The notes under the pieces are model-generated. The model was given only the letters and a program-made list of their open reading frames with translations. It was not told the origin of the DNA and searched no databases. Below, one piece after another: positions 45,695-56,880 of a stretch of 64,000 nucleotides of DNA. Position numbers and translations under genes: made by a program. This DNA comes from Isoetes taiwanensis. Its lineage: Eukaryota > Streptophyta > Lycopodiopsida > Isoetales > Isoetaceae. The number at the start of each line of letters is the position of its first letter. The first letter of the stretch is position 1. The DNA lies in contig JAJEKV010000017.1 of the NCBI GenBank assembly GCA_021234155.1, forward strand, positions 2,154,820 through 2,218,819. The letters are read 5' to 3'.

Positions 45695-47297
45695 TGTTAC
45701 GGCTTAACGCCGGCTTGGGGGAGTGGCTCAGTGCACGAGCAATGGGAATTAATGATTCAATGCTAGCAACTTATGGTTAAGGGTACAATATTTCCGCAAT
45801 ATTACATTTGGGTCTAGAAGGGCAAGTTTATTGAAATAAATTAGTTGTTCTAAAGATTTCTAATTAATTCTAACGTTGACATGGCTGATAACGGGTCGCG
45901 GACCCGTTACAGCAGAAATAGCCCAGACTTATAATAGAGCTTCCGGATTTAGCCAGGAAGAGCCGATTTGGTCATGCAAAGGGGCGAATTCAGGATATTT
46001 CGGGTTGAATCCCTGTTATTAGATTCGATTTACCTTTTTAGATGGATAGATGAGCTCGGAAAAGGCAGGCGGATGACTTCTTGGCGCCTTCACGGCTAGG
46101 GCGGCAGCGGAGAAAGGGGCCGCCCATTTTCTCTGCTCACGGCACTGCGGTGACACCTAATTTCGTTCAAAATCTTGTTCCTGGCTGCTAGAAGGGGTTT
46201 TGGCTTCCTACATAATCCAGATTTTGCTTATATCAGGCTGTTAATTGGTGATTCTTGGATCTTCTTCATGGCGGTCTCTTCAGCCCAAACGATTTTTCCA
46301 CTAACGTGGACTTATTCTGATGCTTCCCCTTTGGTAAGCTTAGTGATTTTCATGAATTTAGCAAAGGCATGGAATAGTTCTGATAGGTTTCCAGCAGCCC
46401 AAGATTCTTGTTTCTTGGTTAGTCCATCTGAACATGTGATTTAGGGATGAGCCGGATCTTGCAGAATAGGTTCTTCTTTGTTTCTTTTATGGATAAGCAC
46501 ACCGAAACGGCGCAGATGCCTATAAGGTAGAATAAAATCGAAGCAGGCTATGAGAGAAGATGATTCAAAGTTTCAGTTTTATTGGCAGTCTAAATATTTC
46601 TTACAAGTCTATTATGCTGGAAACTTTTCCCCTCCTCTTGCTCTTTCTTGCTAGCGGAAAGATCTAGGGATGTTTTCTTGGAAGAAGCAGAGTAAATTCT
46701 TGATCTTAAATTACAGTTTTAAAACAAAATGTCAGGTTATTTGAGATTGCCGAGCTAGGGATCTGATTGTGCCCAGGAAGATGCTTCCATATCAAGACCA
46801 GATATCATGAGCCAGGATTTAGGGAGAGTTCTGGTGGCTGGGCTGTGTCTAGCCAATTACTGTGTCACCGACCGGTGCACCCCAAACAATGCAAAGATCT
46901 CCTTTTAATCACACATTCGGTAATAAAATTGTATATTTGGATCATAGTCCGAAGTATGGGATTCCCCGAAAGCGGAAGCGGAGACCATTTGTGTTACTCT
47001 TCATCTCTTCCATCTTCATTTCTATTTTTGCAAGAGGTTTTTGGAGCATTCAAGATTTGTTTGCAGCTGCGGAAAATGGGCACTTGGCTCCTATAGTACT
47101 CTGTTTAATTGGGAAGATGTTAATACTGTAGTACTGGTTAGACAAAAGAAGAGGTTGAGAGAGGCTCATGTGTACTTTAGCTACAGACATGACTCAGATC
47201 CAGATGGGATCCTTTGTACTTAACTTATATCTGATCCATAGAGGGATCTCTGTATTGTAATTCTTCCTATCTGATTAATACAGAAACTTCGTTCCTT

Positions 47298-47298
<1 letters not shown>
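45695..47298 (+). repeat. Putative 3' LTR sequence of the gypsy element
   Basis: Begins TGTTACGG directly after the polypurine tract, a usual gypsy LTR start. The end is uncertain. CCGTTACA at 45911 would give a 217-base LTR. Alternatively U3-R runs on to the A tract at 47299 (ATCTGATTAATACAG just before it resembles LTR or mRNA 3' ends). No second LTR is present in the window for comparison. Confidence 0.35.

Positions 47299-47328
<30 letters not shown>
47299..47328 (+). repeat. Poly(A) tract of 30 bases
   Basis: An uninterrupted run of 30 A following the gypsy 3' sequence. It looks like the tail of a reverse-transcribed polyadenylated RNA rather than part of an LTR. Confidence 0.9.
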
Positions 47329-47331
<3 letters not shown>

Positions 47332-50150
47332 TTTTCCGGAATTAGAACAACCTACCCTTATAAATCCCATGGTTTCTTCTATCTGATCACAGAGAAATCC
47401 GGTTGAGTGTTAGAAAACAATCCCTGCCCTGCAATAGTAATCATAGAGTTTGTCTTCATTGCTGAGTTCCCATTTGTAGTGTTGCTTGCATGATAACGAT
47501 TTTATGCTAGCAGCTTGAGCCCGGTTGGGTGGTTATCTCTTTCCTAAAGATTGGAGAGTGTTCTTAATTGCTTAGGTTGGCTTGTAGCTTAAGTGTTTGT
47601 AACTTATTTCCGCCGAGATTTCTTTAGTTGTATCAAACCATGGGTTAGAAGAGATGAAAGTCCAACAATAAATGAGGCCGCAAAGTCCCAAAAAAAATAT
47701 CAAGTGGCCATCAAATCCAAAAAATGACGTGGGAATTATACATTTTCGAAATGCAATTCAAAACTACTAGAGGCCGGTGAGAGCTACCCAAATTAGAATT
47801 ATTAAGGAAAACAGGAGCAGAGGGCAGTCTTTTAAGTATCAAAACATGAACCACTAGTAGCAAATGATGCAAGAATAAATGAATATTATCCGAGGTGAGT
47901 GGATTAAGCACAATAAATAGAGAAACGAAGGATGAATAGGTGGGGATGGAGCAGCTGAATCCAACAACACTTCTAAGAATTATAAATCGACTAAGACCTC
48001 GGGGTCCCCCAATAGTGAATCACTAATAGCAGATAGCATAGGAAGGCCATGTTATATTATCAAAACAGGAATATGGGAACAAGGCTAGTTTTGTTCATGG
48101 GAATGCATGCAAAGTCCGAGCTGATTGATGAGCTCAAGAAATGAGCTGACTATGAATAAGAACAACAAAAAGGAACCAAAGCGGGTGGAATCGAGTTAGT
48201 ATAAGGAAACCCACCGGGATGCAACTCACAAAATAAGCCGGGGTCGCATTTAATCGGGGAAAAATGGAAGAGCCGAGCCGCATGTTTGTTCTTCGCCCAT
48301 CCACGCCAAATCCACGAGAAGAAAGAAAGTAAGAGCAAACAATATGCTCGCGCAGCCTCCTACAAGGGAAGAAAAGCAATCGGAAAAGCAAGGGAAAAGA
48401 AGAACGACCCGGAGCCGTGGTGCGCCATCGCCATCTCCCTTTGCATGCTCATCGCCTAGAAAAGCTCAATGGGTTCCTCGCCGGACTAGAAAAAGCCGCA
48501 AAACGATTCCAATCTATGGTAGGACAAAGTTAAACGATGGAGGACTATCAATAATGGAAAACAAGGGAGAACGATCCATTTAGTTAATGAATGATCAAAT
48601 GAGTTAGAGAAGTAGACGAAAACTCCCGGTCGCATGCATCACTATACATGCAAAGGCCAGCGCTATCGAGATCTTACCCCCGCCAATTTAACCCGAGGTC
48701 AATCAGAAATTCCCCGAAACCCAACGCTAGGCTCGGGACCGGATCGCGGGCATGGCCCAGCCGTAATTTTCGGGCGGAAAACGCCTCGCGATCCGCCTGG
48801 AAAGGTGGCCCAAGCCGAATTTTCGGTGAAACGCCTCCAGATCCGCCGAAAGGCAGAGCCCAAGTCGTGGCCTTGTATGTGGTATGCCCCCTCAAAGAGC
48901 CCTTAGATGGGATGAGAAACGTGGAATGGAGGCTCGTCTGCAGCAGATCCGGTTTGGGACCCCAACAATTTAAGCATCCGCCTTTGAAACTCGGGTGCTC
49001 CCGACGAACGAATGAAGGGGAGGCGGATCACTGAAAGAAACCAATCCCTCGCCTCGCAAACCGGGAAAGGAAACAGCTTTGGCATGCTCGATTCTCGATC
49101 GGATGGAAGTACATCAATAATGCATGATATCGCGACGTGTTAACTGATCCGCCATAGAGCAATGCACCTCTAAATTGCAAATCAAATACGTAAAATGCAT
49201 GAACAGAAAAGAATAGCAAGCAGGCCTCAAAAACGAAATACATATCGTGCAAATCCGCCAGAAACACTCTGTATTGTGTTAGATCTCCTTGTGTATAGAA
49301 GGACCTCGCATGCATCATAAGTTGAGAAGAAGCCGCATACCTGTCAAACAGCCAAATCGAGAAGGATGATGAATTAAAAAATTGTTAACCTGTCAAACAG
49401 CCAAATCAAGAAGGAGGATGAATCAAAAATTGTTAACAAGAGCAGGATGATGGAGTTGAAAGATAAAATATGTGAACATAAGGCTAGAAGGAAAAATGAA
49501 GAGTCTGTGATGATGGTAAGGCATGAGATGGTAAGGCAAGAAGAAAGCAATGGTAAGACATGAGATGGTAAGACAGGAGGGAAGCAACGAAAATAGAAGA
49601 AGGAGCTGTTGTGAGAAGACGCCGATAACCGAGCCGAAAGAGGAACGATCCTGATATAGGAGCTCGTCCCTTCCCAGAATGGCGATCCGATGGCTCGGAT
49701 CGATGCTATTATGTATTCAGGATACAAATTGAAATTACATTTCAAAACATCCTGCAAGTAAGTTTGTCCATTGGCAGCAAGTTAGCTTATTACAACTTGC
49801 AACTTTGATCTCCTGTGGAATAACCCTTGCCCAACACGTAAATCACAACTATGCAATCATACAACTTGGCAAAAGTTACTTCAAAGCTTTCTTCATGTAG
49901 ATGCATATGATGAAGAGGCTTTCAAATTATGCTTTGAGAGGTATATTCTTTTGTTCTTCTTTGAAGGACTAAAATACAAGCAAAAAGCGGGATTCTCGTG
50001 AACATAGTAATGGATCTTGATGCCTGCATGAACACAGTATCACAACTTGCTACTCGAGCATAATAAGCTATATACGTATGAATTGGAAATTTGTGAATTC
50101 TAGCTCTCATACAAAAACAAAGCTAATATGCAAATTTATCGTGAAGATGA
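47329..50150. other. Intergenic with several short tandem repeats
   Basis: No gene recognised. It contains two imperfect GC-rich units of about 50 bases at 48752-48860 (AATTTTCGG ... ACGCCTC ... GATCCGCC in each). It also has a 55-base duplication at 49340-49440 (CCTGTCAAACAGCCAAATC twice), repeated GATGGTAAGRCA motifs at 49510-49580, and an inverted repeat CGATCCGA/TCGGATCG at about 49683-49702. Confidence 0.5.
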
Positions 50151-52390
50151 ATGTTTTTTTTTTTTTAAAGAACGACAAACTTTATTGAAACTCCAAGCCA
50201 AAAGCAAACAAATGCAGAGGCGGGAATAAAATCTCAGAGGATAATCATGATCCACTGAGAAGAACCACCAACCTATGCATAAGACAACACACTCAAATAG
50301 GACTCAAATATCAACTGTCGCTTGGAAGGTGAGCAAGCGAAGAGCAATGATAGGCTTTAGCGATTCTAGCTTGTGCATCCTGGAGCACAACTGCAGGACG
50401 AATATCCAAACCCTGAAAGATACATAATCTTCTGCGCTTCCAAATGGACCACAACACATCTTGATGCTAAATGAAATGCTTGGCTCTGCAACTTATTCCA
50501 AGTATCCGGATAAATAGCCAGAAGCACTTGCTGACTTGTCAATGTCACATGAAAAAGAAAAGTGACCAAGACCAAACAGCCGGAAATGATCACACTAAAA
50601 AGAAACAATGCTCAATGGTCTCATCCCTTTGCTTGCACAGTGGGAAGAGTGCTGACACTCGAGGATCAAATCTGTGGACAAGCACATTCACATGAGGGCA
50701 TCTGTGAAGAATCTGCCACCAAAACACAGCCATCTTAGGATGGAGTAGTTTATCCCAAGCCCAAGTCCACATACGTCTCCAACTAGGAGGTGAGAGCTGA
50801 AGGGTCCACTTAGTGGATGGCGAAAGGATATCACCATTGACAAGCAGCCTATACATAGAGTTCACAAGCCTATGCTCGTGAACACTCTGGTGGGAAACCC
50901 ACATGCACCCTTCAATAGCCTCTGAAGCAACCAATGGCAGAGTACTCGCAACCTTTTGCCAAATAGGTCTGTCCCATCGAGCCAATAAGAATTTTGTTTA
51001 AAATATTTGCCATGTCGCTAACTGGCCAGAACCATACCATGCCGCAACTAGCAAGATTCATGCTAACCTCCAGCGTCGTTGAGTTAATGGATGAATTGGG
51101 GCACAAAGTGGAAGATTATTTTCCATAGGTATTCACCAACAAAGGGCACTCACTGACGACATGCAACAAGATCAATACAAAATAAGGTCTGTATTGTCTC
51201 CCAAGACTCCAGCAAGCCTTTCAAAAAAGGGGAGGCATTAGAAAAAGGGAATAGCTGATAAAACAGACCCTAAGGAAGAAGAGTTTTTAACGAAGCTTTC
51301 CCAAAAGGAACACAATGTGCAAGTGGCGCTTCACCAACCTGCACTCTAGCCGAGTCAACCATATCCTTAAGGATCCTCCAAATGAACTTAGAAATTAGAA
51401 TCTTACTCTGCAAATGGAAGTCTGTCATACCCAAACTACCTGCAAATTTTGGCCTAGTGCATTTGGACCATGCAATCTTGACCACAAAGATGCTCCTCGG
51501 TCCCACCCCAAATAAAATTACGGACAATGTTAACAATCACCGAAATTTTGGTGAGAAGCCGAAGGGCGGATGCCATATAGATGTGGGCATTTCTTAAAAC
51601 ATGCTTACGCCTGACATGATTGTGGCTATTATAATGCAATAGCTGCTTCTGCCCTTCTGGCTTCTCAGTCAAAATTTCAGGTGATTGTTAACATTGTGGC
51701 GCTAAGCTCTCTCTACCATCGGAGGTAGAAATATGAATGGCCACATGAATATCAGGAAGTTTAGTAGCCTTCTCATGAGGAAGCACCTTCCAAGGAAAAT
51801 CAACAACATAAAGAGGCACAACCCCATCAAGCGTTCATAATGCAGAACACTTTGGCCAACCAACAAGAACTCCAGATGCTAAAGAGAAAGTGTCAAGAAG
51901 AAGCTTTGCATTGTGAAGATTGTCCGCATCAGCAACAAGAAAGAGAAACGTGGCATCAGCATACTGATTACAAATTTCTTGTGAACCATCCTCCATACTC
52001 AACCCTTGCACTATCCCATCCTGCACGGCCTTAGCAAATAGCTGGGAGAGGACCTCAGCTACTATTGTGAACAAAAATGGAGCTAATGGGCATCCTTGAC
52101 GAACACCCTGCACAACCAAAAAAACAGTGGAGGATTCCCCCTGAAACAACACAAAAGACCGTGCCGAGATATGGAGCTTCATAACATCATTGGTGAACTG
52201 CAGACCAAAGCCCAATGTTAAGAGGCCTTTTTTCAAAAATTCCCAATCCACACTGTCATATGCCTTGGCAGAGAAGCAGCTGAATGTAAGTCATTGATGG
52301 TGATGTCTGATTCTAGTTGTGCACGCTGCTCAGCTGACACAATGGGGTGGACCTTCGACAAGACTGCAGATTGCATATCCTCCTGAAAGG
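50151..52390 (-). pseudogene. Plant L1-type LINE, truncated and internally deleted
   Basis: On the minus strand the element ends with AATAAAG, then a poly(A) tract that appears as a T run at 50154-50166. Upstream are a zf-RVT domain (LHPKMAVFWWQILHRC ... HCFF, about 50600-50760), a typical linker (CTRPKFAGSLGMTDFHLQ) and an RT core with AKAYDSVDWEF, GVRQGCPLAPFLF and QYADATFLF. The catalytic motif YADD is changed to YADA here. Further upstream VHPIVSAEQRAQLESDIT is the pre-RT region, but the RT start between it and AKAYDS is missing, so there is an internal deletion at about 52270. The endonuclease is absent (5' truncation). Several frameshifts. An old dead copy. Confidence 0.85.
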
Positions 52391-53200
52391 GCCAATGTAG
52401 GACATATATTGTTACTTCAACAAGAACTACCTCAATTACGTTAATAACAGTGTGTGGCCTTCACTTTATATATCTGTGGTTGGAGACATATCAGAGATGA
52501 GATGAATGAGTGTGATAACTAACCAAACTAGGAAGAGTTATTGCTAGATCTATTTTAGCGTGGAAGATATGACTTCCTCTAGCATACCCAAGGCTCTGAA
52601 TCAAGGGTGTGATTCAGGAGGCAAAGGCCGCTCCAGTTTTTGGCCCAGGCATTGATAAAGTGTTAAATATAGATTAGCAACCACATAGAAGCTCTTTGGA
52701 ACTGCCTTCTCACGTTAGCCAGACAACATTTTAAGAGTCAACATGGTTTTGAGCTTATTACATTTTCAAGTAAAACTGTTTGATTGGAGGTCTTTTCCAT
52801 CCCATGTCACGACATATAGTGTCACTTCAAATGAAAAATTACCTCAACTACGCCGATATCGAGGGTATAACCTTCACTTTCTTTATCCGTGGTTGGAGAT
52901 TTGCTTCTTAGAATCAGAAATAAGATAAATGGAAGGGTGTGGTAACCAGCCAAACCAAAGGAGTTATTGCTAGACACGATGAGAGAGAGATTAAACATTC
53001 GATTTCGTCCTTAACATTTGATGTTTTAAATAGAGATTTCCCCTAGCATACCCATAACATAATCAGGTCGGAATCAGGGGTTCAAATATGGATCTTTCTT
53101 ATGAGAATGTTGTTAAACATGTTCGAGAATATGTCGGGCTTGAACAATTCAGAGCCCAAGTCGGATCCATTTTTGGCCCAATAAATAATGGTAGCCACCA
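52391..53200. repeat. Diverged tandem duplication, period about 380 bp
   Basis: The first copy (about 52390-52680) and second copy (about 52805-53190) share GACATATA-TGT-ACTTCAA, CTTCACTTT-TAT, GTGGTTGGAGA, GAGTTATTGCTAGA, CCTCTAGCATACCC or CCCCTAGCATACCC and TTTTTGGCCCA in the same order. No coding signal. Short AATAGAAGACTCTTTGG repeats follow at 53205-53280. Confidence 0.7.
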
Positions 53201-54017
53201 CAATAAATAGAAGACTCTTTGGATGGCTACAATAAATAGAAGACTCTTTGGAAGAGATGTTAGCTAGAAGACTCTTTAGAACTGATGCTAGCTAGTTAGC
53301 TAGACTCAGCGCTCAAAATTACCTTGTAGACATTCGTTATGTAACAAACACCAAGACTTCAAAGAACCTGAATACTTGTCAAGATATTGTACTTAGCATC
53401 AAAACATAATGCAAAATATTTATCTCATTTAACAGCAAACTATGTGCCACATAATCTTTCTCTCGAAAGTTTACTAAAGCTACAGCTTATATGTCTAGAA
53501 AAAAACAATACCTTTTAAGGCTGCCATCCTCTACCTCTAGATTAAACGATAACAACATGTTATCATCTAGAGCGCCTCAAGATCGCCTACGCATGGAGAT
53601 TCTAGAGAAAATGAAAACACGATTAGTTGCATGAACTAAAAAGGCTCGATCATCATTTGAAAACAAAAACTATCAATTTGGCAATGACAATTTGCAAATA
53701 AGGGAAATGACTACAATTTCAACAAGCAAAAACTCCTGAATGGAGCTCAATTGCACGTCGGATACTCGTTTTACAAAAAAAGCAAATGGCAAAGAACTAT
53801 GGAAGGCGACTGCACAATTTTCAAAACCAGGCAACAATATCGGCTTGGAATTGTTGGGCCTTTTGAGAGGATTGGCGACCTCCCCATTCATTTTGAACGG
53901 CGAAGTTGCGAGCCGCGTCCATCGAAAGCAAGGCACAATCAACGCCTTCTTTTTAGGGCGGTAGCGCCGCGAGGGCACCATGCCGGACTTGAAAAGGATG
54001 AAGAACCCTAAACTGGA
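53201..54017. other. No gene recognised
   Basis: AT-rich DNA passing into a GC-richer part near 53780-54000. There is an imperfect palindrome at about 53872-53914 (GGCGACCTCCCCATTCA against TGAACGGCGAAGTTGCG), which makes similar frames appear on both strands. No gene is supported. Confidence 0.4.
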
Positions 54018-54092
54018 CGTAAGAAGGGCTCTAAATGCAACAAGGGTTTTTGGGTTTGCCCCCTACCCTAGGGGGCAAACCCTCGCTTACGT
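54018..54092. repeat. Strong hairpin with perfect 14-bp stem
   Basis: GGGTTTGCCCCCTA (54052-54065), loop CCC, TAGGGGGCAAACCC (54069-54082). An outer ACGTAAG/CTTACGT pair lies about 30 bases to the left and 4 bases to the right. A 14-base palindrome TAGGCATATGCCTA follows at about 54121-54134. Confidence 0.9.
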
Positions 54093-54134
54093 GGGTATGT
54101 GGGCATATCTAGGTATATCTTAGGCATATGCCTA

Positions 54135-56293
54135 GCATATCTTGGTGATCGCTAAAAACCGGCCGGTGCCCGTAAGTGTTAGGGTCGCCCGGCGTTGTCG
54201 GGTGGATGTCGCGGTAAACCGGCTAACCTAGCCGAGCTTGGAGTTTCTTTGTGGTTGTTCTATTCCATAGCTCGTATTTTACGCATTTGGCGACCTCTCG
54301 CTTTGAGTGCTTTGGGCATATAGCCTTTGCTTCGGTTTTCAAAGGCAAGCACGATGCTTTTGCCCGTGCTTTGAGAACTGAGGTCGTGCAAATTCATAAA
54401 TTGGGAACACGGAGCCTGTAACCCTGGGCAATAACTCGATAGAAGGCAATTCACGTACCGATGTTGCGAAGAATTCAAGTCGACAAGAATTTGTAAAATT
54501 ACCCTTACGATTTGAGCGTTGCTATGTATCAACGCCTTCTTTGCCGAGGCTAGGCCAAGAATAAAAAAGACGACCCAGGTAAACCAGTGCACGCTTCCAT
54601 CGTTAAATTGAATTGACTGTAATTCTAGAGAGCACAAAACTGTATAAATCCCTTTGAACTCTAAATCTAAAGAGCACAAAGCTGCACCAAGGATAAATTT
54701 GCGGGTTTCAGGGGTTGCTTAGTTAAATTTGTAGACGTAATAGGCAGTGTGTGTTTAGGCTACAGAGAGGATGAACATTTCCTTAGCACAAGCAAGGCTA
54801 TAGCGACTGTGTTTGTTTGGAAAAGCAAGATAAAACAAGGGCACAGCTCCAGGGCTTTCGGCCTTGACTGCTGCGAATTCCATCAGATTGCTTCCAGATT
54901 AAGTTTTTGTTCCGACCCAGTTGGGTTGTTGCGCAAACTCTTTTGGGTAGTCAGCACTTTTGCTCGAAATCAATGCTTCTGAATTTTTCACGACAACCCC
55001 TTTCCGGCTCAAAGCACAAGCAGAGCTATGGCGGCTGTGTTTGTTTGGCCCAAGTTTCTGTCTTCTGCCGGAGATAGGAACTATGAATTGGGGTTATAGA
55101 GGGAAAGAGAGTATCAGGTTATCCTTAGAATTTTTCATAGATTAAGCAAGGTAAATGGGCGAATTTCAGGCGATGGGCAACAGTGTCATGCAGAAAAAAT
55201 GCAACTGAAGACATAAATTTTTGTTGAAAGGTTGCACTTATCAGGCAACAGAGGCACAGGGACTGTGTGCAGGTGAAAAAGGAAGCAAGGGCAAATTTTA
55301 GCTTTCAAGAGGCGTAAAGCTGTTGATAGGAAGGCTTGAATCCAAGCAATCAAAGATGGCAGAGTAGTAGTGCAGAGTTTCAGCAAATCTTTATGCCATA
55401 GCCCGAGCAGTTGCCCCGTTGATCTGTTCAAATTCCGGATGTCCACATCGACCTTTTTCCCCGCTTTTTTAGGATCGGGATCTGTTAGCATCCGCTTTCG
55501 CTTTTAGGCTCCACTATTTGTGAGTTTGCATTGTTCATGTCGCAATGGTCGAGCTTAGCTTGGCTCCTTTTTTGAAATATTTGTCGGCTTCTAAGTAGAA
55601 AATAACAAGACATCAGGCAAAATTTACCTTTGGTGGCTTAATGAGATAAGATGTTCTCTTACATTTGGCAACATAGCCTATGCGCGATAGGATCGGGATC
55701 TGTTAGCATCTTCGCTTATAGGCTCCACTATTTGTGAGTTTGCATTGTTCATGTCCGCAATGGTCGAGCTTAGCTTGGCTCTACATTCTCTATGCGTGCA
55801 TAGGCTCTTGGCTTTATAACCTTCTTAGAATCGCCCTTTGCTCGTGCATTCTCTATGCTTCCATGTGCTTCTCGCTCGCATTATTTATTCATGCTTTTAT
55901 TTTTCGACATGAGTTGCCTTGATAGCTTGATCCCAGCCTTACAATCTTACAATCTTGATTTGCACATTCAAGTTGAGTTCTTTGAATACATTTGATATAC
56001 ATCGGGTTTTACGCCCGGATGCAACAAGACAAGTAAGTAGCCATGCGATTCATTTTATATTTTACTTCATATTCTACTTAATTTTTCATGTTATCTTTGT
56101 CATGTTGATCGCATTCCAACATCTTGATAGCATTTCCAATAGGTTCACACCTCACGGCATAGCTGTAGTTAGCTTAAAAAGGCGTGCGGACCTATTTAGA
56201 AGATACAAGATTCTACTTGCAAACTTGCTTTGAATATGCTTCGAGAAGAGTTGTATTTTGTAGAGTCCTAGAATGCGATGTTGATTGTGCTAG
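54135..56293. other. Intergenic with a separated direct repeat
   Basis: No gene recognised. About 93 bases at 55471-55565 (GGATCGGGATCTGTTAGCAT ... GAGCTTAGCTTGGCTC) recur at 55689-55782 with a few indels. The region shows genic-looking composition in places, but no continuous frame was assembled. Confidence 0.5.
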
Positions 56294-56847
56294 ATGCATC
56301 CGGGGTTATTTTCTGAAGCTCCTAGAAGAATGGATGCTACGTTCACTCACGGAGTTATTAGGTCGCATCCCGGACGACTCAATGGATCCAAGGCAAGTCC
56401 TTTCGATTTCCACGTTAATTATGCATCCATTTACATCAAGAATAAGCCCGCTGATTTATAACATGCATTGGGTGGCCGTTTTTTTGAGTTGATTTAGTGA
56501 CAATGCTAGAGAAAGTTATTAATTACATTGAAGTTTTCGCAGCCTACAAGTCAAGGTAAAAAGGTGGATTTAATGATAAGTACTAGGGATCATGATTTGC
56601 ATGGGATGAATTAATTGATGTGGTCATAATGTAATGTGATATTGATATATACAGCAGCAAGTTCTTACGTTTATTGCAAAATAGATTGCTCTGATAGCTC
56701 AAGTACTGCATCAAATTGAAACTTTATTTTTGAACAATGCAGGTATTGATGAACGACGAATTCTGGGCTACACAGCAAGAGCAGGAAAATCCCGATCAAC
56801 CCAGGTCGGATATAACAAGCAGTCACGAGTATAACGGATCTATGTAG
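56294..56847 (+). CDS. Weak candidate: last two exons with a GC-AG intron
   Basis: ATG at 56294 opens 33 codons to 56392, followed by GCAAGT, a GC-type donor. The acceptor at 56741-56742 (TTTTTGAACAATGCAG) leads in phase into 34 codons and TAG at 56845-56847. The predicted peptide (MHPGLFSEAPRRMDATF ... EFWATQQEQENPDQPRSD) is hydrophilic and matches nothing I recognise. It may be the 3' end of a longer gene or chance. It lies just left of the border of duplicated block B. Confidence 0.25.
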
Positions 56848-56880
56848 CATGCTGCAGCGGCGAAGATGTAAAAATGGCTA

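Noticed and set aside
45695..45911. A complete short gypsy LTR of 217 bases (TGTTACGG to CCGTTACA).
   Set aside because: Not accepted as a certain call. There is no second LTR to compare and similar sequence continues to the A tract, so the end is left open.
49683..49702. CGATCCGA-TGGC-TCGGATCG hairpin considered as a regulatory site.
   Set aside because: Only an 8-bp stem with no nearby gene; kept only as a note in the region entry.
53673..53981. Frames on both strands with similar LATSPF...NGEVA peptides, suggestive of conserved coding.
   Set aside because: The similarity comes from an imperfect DNA palindrome at about 53872-53914, so the two strands read alike.
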